A stretch of DNA of 8,104 nucleotides from an uncultured bacterium (GTDB lineage: Bacteria > Actinomycetota > Coriobacteriia > Coriobacteriales > Eggerthellaceae), in the NCBI GenBank assembly GCA_905215035.1, contig CAJMOJ010000078.1, positions 1-8,104 on the forward strand, written 5' to 3'. This document shows, piece after piece, positions 5,369-8,104 of the stretch. Made by a program: the position numbers and the translations under genes. Below the pieces are notes generated by a model, which saw nothing but the letters and a program-made list of their open reading frames with translations, did not search any database and was not told the DNA's origin. The stretch's first letter is position 1; each line of letters opens with the position of its first letter.

Positions 5369-6244
5369 TTAAGGTAGCTGATTGAGCTGATCAATAGCAT
5401 ATTCTGCAAAGCGTCGAACAGCTGGGCTTGCATCGCTCAGTGACTGAATAGCTAATCCAAAAATAATGGAATCCTCAGGCTTAATAGGGACAAGCGCAAT
5501 ATCAAAGTTAAGCTTTTTTGTTAAAAGACTATTAACCACTGACATTCCCATCCCTTGTTCAACCATAGCAAGCATACTGGCGTTTTCAATGGTCTCAATT
5601 ACAACGTGGGGCTTAAGATTGTATTTTTCAAGTACATGCATGGTGTCAATATCATGCCCAAGCCCAGGCATTATGAAAGCTTCTTCTTCAACTCGTTCAA
5701 TAGGGTAATAGTCTGCGTGAGCAAGGGGATGGTCGAGCGAAAGGACAGCAACCATCGAGTCGGTTCCTAAGGGTATCCATTCGTAGGGACTATTAGGCGC
5801 TTGAGACATAAATGCTAAGTCGACTTGGTAAGTGGAGAGCCAATCGTCAATTTCTTGATGGATACCTTCCATTACGCGAATCTCAATTTTGGGATAGTGT
5901 TCATGAAATGTTTTGATGACTTTAGGTAACCAATGAGTGGCAACGCTTGGGTAGGACCCAATTGTGACGGATCCAATCGTGAGTCCATTGATCTCACTTG
6001 ACATTTCTTTTAAACGTTCTTCTTCTTGAACAACAGCACGTACTACGGGTAAAAGAGTTTCTCCTGTTTTGGTTAAGCGTACACCGTGTTTTGTGCGTTC
6101 CAAGAGAGGAAAACCGAGATCACGCTCAAGTGCGCTAATGAGTTGACTAACACCGGATGGGGTGTAGTTAAGCGTTTTGGCTGCTTGTGATAAGCTTCCT
6201 TTGTCTACCGCTTCCACAAAAGCGCGATATCGTGCAGTATCCAC
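5369..6244 (-). CDS. LysR-type transcriptional regulator
   Basis: A 291-aa DNA-binding regulator of normal LysR length. The N-terminal winged helix-turn-helix spans about residues 1-60 (FVEAVDKGSLSQAAKTLNYT, then SGVSQLISALERDLGFPLLER). A linker helix (about 61-88) follows, then the periplasmic-binding-protein-like effector domain (from GSVTIGSYPSVATHWLP, about 91-107, to near 285). The start is GTG 6244, supported by GAGGTG 5 nt upstream. The ATG a little further upstream is out of frame. The gene is convergent with the FNT gene and downstream of the sufC-sufB pair, so its target is not obvious from context. A long near-palindrome (6285-6313) just upstream may be its own operator. The effector ligand is unknown. 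Confidence 0.92.
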   Translation of the reverse strand: MDTARYRAFVEAVDKGSLSQAAKTLNYTPSGVSQLISALERDLGFPLLERTKHGVRLTKTGETLLPVVRAVVQEEERLKEMSSEINGLTIGSVTIGSYPSVATHWLPKVIKTFHEHYPKIEIRVMEGIHQEIDDWLSTYQVDLAFMSQAPNSPYEWIPLGTDSMVAVLSLDHPLAHADYYPIERVEEEAFIMPGLGHDIDTMHVLEKYNLKPHVVIETIENASMLAMVEQGMGMSVVNSLLTKKLNFDIALVPIKPEDSIIFGLAIQSLSDASPAVRRFAEYAIDQLNQLP

Positions 6245-6249
6245 TACGA

Positions 6250-6255
6250 CACCTC
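6250..6255 (-). promoter_or_regulatory. Ribosome binding site supporting the GTG start of lysR
   Basis: The minus strand reads GAGGTG, 5 nt before GTG 6244. The resulting N-terminus begins six residues before the FVEAVDKGSLSQAA helix, as expected for LysR proteins. Confidence 0.7.
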
Positions 6256-6284
6256 ATTACTTTTTATGTCCAGAACAATGCCCT

Positions 6285-6313
6285 CAGGTGAATATCGCAA
6301 AGATATCCACCTG
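6285..6313. promoter_or_regulatory. 12-bp near-perfect palindrome between sufB and lysR
   Basis: CAGGTGAATATC (6285-6296) and GATATCCACCTG (6302-6313) pair over 12 positions with one A-C mismatch around a 5-nt loop. On the minus strand it lies 18 nt after the sufB stop and 40 nt before the lysR start. No T-run follows on the minus strand. It is therefore either a U-less hairpin that ends or protects the suf transcript, or a dimeric operator for the LysR regulator. Confidence 0.6.
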
Positions 6314-6331
6314 TTGGAGTCAGCTTCTATC

Positions 6332-7261
6332 CTAGCTTAAAAAGTCGTCGAGGATTTCTTGTTCTGCTTCTTCTTCGGTCAAACCAAGGGTCATGAGTTT
6401 AATAATTTGATCGCCTGCGATTTTACCAATTGCTGCTTCGTGAACTAATTGCGCATCCTCATGAGCTGCTTCAATACCAGGAATTGCTTTAACAATAGCA
6501 TGCCCTTGAATGATAGCGTCGCATTGTACATGTCCATGACAAGCATCTTCACCAGTCACAAGAGGATTGAAAATTTGAACTGAGTCATCCATGGCAACCG
6601 AACGTGAAATAACCTGAACATTGGAATTTTTTCCCATAAGACGGATATTCATATTTGATGTTGCGTGTTGCTTGTCGTGGGTCAAAAGCTTTTCAGTAAG
6701 AACAAGCTTTGCTCCTGCACCTAGCTCTGCATCAGTGTCGCGAATTGTTGAGGTTACACCGCGCAGTTGGGTCATTTCCATTTCGCAAAATGAGTTTTCT
6801 TCTTGGAATACTTTTGTGACTGGATTTAAAATACGCTCACCGGTACCGCTACCTTCTCCGTAGTGGCGTTCAATATATTTAACACGAGCATTTTTGCCTA
6901 CATAAAACGTGTGAATGCCGTCATGTTGCGCTGCTTCATGGGAGTCAGAATGAATGCCGCACCCTGCAATAATGGTCACATCGCAATTATCGCCAATATA
7001 AAAATTGTTATACACCACATCTTTAATACCAGCGCGAGACAGAATAACAGGAATGTAGACTTTTTCACCCTTGGTACCTGGCTTAATACGGATATCAATA
7101 CCAGGGTGGTCAGTTTTAGTAGAGATTTCAATATTGGCAGAAGAGTGGCGAGTTAGTAGTTCGCCATCTTTGCGGATATTGTAGGCACCCTCAGGAATTC
7201 CGTGGACGCTCGTGAGGGTTTTGAGTAAATCTGCGTCAATAGGAGATAAGTCGACTGCCAT
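6332..7261 (-). CDS. SufB/SufD-family Fe-S cluster scaffold (minimal, SmsB-like)
   Basis: A 309-aa protein of the SufB/SufD family, which forms the beta-helix scaffold on which Fe-S clusters are built together with the SufC ATPase. It is much shorter than E. coli SufB (about 495 aa) or SufD (about 420 aa) and matches the short single-scaffold type found in archaea and anaerobes. Visible hallmarks are AGCGIHSDSHEAAQHDGIH (99-117), GHVQCDAIIQG (243-253, Cys247), AAHEDAQLVHEAAIGKI (265-281) and the C-terminal helix GLTEEEAEQEILDDF (293-307). Cys101 and Cys247 are candidate cluster ligands. ATG 7261 has AGGAAG about 6 nt upstream and follows the sufC-like stop by 9 nt, so the two are surely one operon. 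No sufD, sufS or sufU follows, and the next gene is lysR. Confidence 0.9.
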   Translation of the reverse strand: MAVDLSPIDADLLKTLTSVHGIPEGAYNIRKDGELLTRHSSANIEISTKTDHPGIDIRIKPGTKGEKVYIPVILSRAGIKDVVYNNFYIGDNCDVTIIAGCGIHSDSHEAAQHDGIHTFYVGKNARVKYIERHYGEGSGTGERILNPVTKVFQEENSFCEMEMTQLRGVTSTIRDTDAELGAGAKLVLTEKLLTHDKQHATSNMNIRLMGKNSNVQVISRSVAMDDSVQIFNPLVTGEDACHGHVQCDAIIQGHAIVKAIPGIEAAHEDAQLVHEAAIGKIAGDQIIKLMTLGLTEEEAEQEILDDFLS

Positions 7262-7270
7262 AATATCTTC

Positions 7271-8047
7271 CTAACATGTTGTGGGGATTTCAGTGATATG
7301 AAGCTCAGTTGGCTCAGTGAGAGCGCAATGAGGATTGTCTTTTTGAATAAATCCAAGTGAGGGAATGATTTCTTGTGCTGGTCCTTGCATTTTGATGCGT
7401 CCTGCTTCAAGACAGATAATTTCATCAGCAAGCGTGATAATACGTTCTTGGTGAGAAATGATAACGATGGTTTTGCCTTCTTGATTTTTGTACAGCGATT
7501 CAAATGTTTGAGTAAGACGGTCAAAACTCCAAAGGTCAATACCTGCTTCGGGTTCGTCATAAATTGCAAGATTGGGGTTAGCAGCAAGAACGGTAGCGAT
7601 CTCAATACGCTTAAGTTCGCCGCCAGAAAGCGATTTATCTACTTCTCGCGTAAGGTAGTTTGCGCTACATAAACCAACTTGTGCAAGATACTCATTGCAA
7701 GCGAGCATGGGTAGTCGATGTCCTGCAGCAAGTTCAAGCAGCTTTTTTACTTTCATCCCTTTAAAGCGCGCTGGTTGTTGAAACCCATATCCAATACCCA
7801 GTTGTGCACGCTCAGTGATAGAAGCGTGAGTTATGTCTTGTCCGTTATACGTAATGGATCCCGACGTGGGGGTTTCAATGCCCATAATCAATTTTGCGAG
7901 CGTTGACTTTCCGCCGCCGTTTGGTCCGGTGATAACCACAAACTTATCATCATCAATAGTGAGAGAAAGGTCATCAATAATACGTTTAGTTTTGGTTGAG
8001 TCTTCGCTTACGGGCACGTCAAATACTAAATTCTTTATTTCAAGCAT
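7271..8047 (-). CDS. sufC: SufC-like ABC ATPase of the Fe-S assembly system (SmsC-like)
   Basis: A 258-aa cytoplasmic ABC-type ATPase that powers conformational change of the SufB-type scaffold rather than transport. All ATPase motifs are intact: Walker A GPNGGGKST (41-49), Q-loop GFQQPARF (88-95), signature LSGGE (140-144), Walker B with catalytic Glu LAIYDEPEAGID (160-171) and switch His199 in IISHQE. GFQQPARF and the DEPEAGIDLWS form are typical of the SufC branch. ATG 8047 has GAGAGG about 6 nt upstream. The C-terminal tail after about residue 215 continues with a non-transporter extension ending in Cys258. No membrane subunit is nearby. The direct partner is the scaffold gene 9 nt downstream. 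The promoter probably lies in 8048-8104 or beyond the window edge. Confidence 0.92.
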   Translation of the reverse strand: MLEIKNLVFDVPVSEDSTKTKRIIDDLSLTIDDDKFVVITGPNGGGKSTLAKLIMGIETPTSGSITYNGQDITHASITERAQLGIGYGFQQPARFKGMKVKKLLELAAGHRLPMLACNEYLAQVGLCSANYLTREVDKSLSGGELKRIEIATVLAANPNLAIYDEPEAGIDLWSFDRLTQTFESLYKNQEGKTIVIISHQERIITLADEIICLEAGRIKMQGPAQEIIPSLGFIQKDNPHCALTEPTELHITEIPTTC

Positions 8048-8104
8048 AGATACCTCTCAGTTCTCTATGGTTATTCATATCTAGCATGGGTATTCTACCT
8101 GTTT

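Noticed and set aside
7153..7605. 150-codon open frame on the minus strand inside sufC/sufB
   Set aside because: It overlaps two well-supported genes on the same strand in another frame, and its Leu/Ser/Lys-rich product has no recognisable motif.
8089..8099. GGTA-TTC-TACC hyphenated palindrome upstream of sufC as an Fe-S regulator site
   Set aside because: Four-base arms are too short, it does not resemble an IscR-type site that I know, and the region is cut by the window edge.

Overview
The window is a moderately AT-rich stretch of a bacterial chromosome with closely packed housekeeping and accessory genes. There is no phage, insertion sequence, CRISPR array, tRNA or rRNA that I can see. 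The gene set is an F1F0 ATP synthase gamma subunit, a NimA-like flavin protein, an AGCS amino-acid symporter, acyl carrier protein, a formate/nitrite-type channel and a stripped-down two-gene SUF-like Fe-S system. This fits a Gram-positive, fermentative anaerobe. My best guess is a low-to-mid GC member of the Coriobacteriia (Atopobium/Lancefieldella/Fannyhessea-like). That is an impression from protein style and gene content, not a proof.

Layout. (1) 1-209 is non-coding: a strong hairpin (14-47), a 13-nt tandem repeat (55-82), then a perfect 9-bp inverted repeat (162-186) just before the atpG ribosome binding site. (2) 216-1169, plus strand: ATP synthase gamma subunit, with no other atp gene after it. 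(3) 3410 down to 1211, minus strand: acyl carrier protein, then an alanine/glycine:cation symporter, then a NimA-like PPOX-fold flavoprotein. All three are co-directional with short gaps (53 and 20 nt) and may be one transcription unit driven by an extended -10 promoter near 3441-3448. (4) 4243-3587, minus strand: a GNAT-type acetyltransferase of unknown substrate. (5) 4244-4519: a divergent intergenic region rich in small inverted repeats. (6) 4520-5356, plus strand: a formate/nitrite transporter (FNT) family channel. (7) 6244-5369, minus strand: a LysR-type regulator, convergent with the FNT gene, whose upstream region holds a long near-perfect palindrome (6285-6313). (8) 8047-6332, minus strand: a sufC-like ATPase followed 9 nt later by a single sufB/D-like scaffold gene.

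How the genes may work together. The sufC-sufB pair matches the two-component minimal arrangement (SmsC-SmsB type) known from archaea and strict anaerobes. Such a system would feed Fe-S enzymes of an anaerobic metabolism, and the FNT channel would handle formate or nitrite in the same lifestyle. No pathway is fully encoded in this window, and I found no clearly new multi-gene system. The most unusual items are the isolated atpG gene with its structured leader, the minimal Fe-S pair, and the palindromes in the lysR and FNT control regions. Three starts were corrected to internal codons or confirmed as non-ATG by ribosome-binding-site position (atpG, FNT, lysR).
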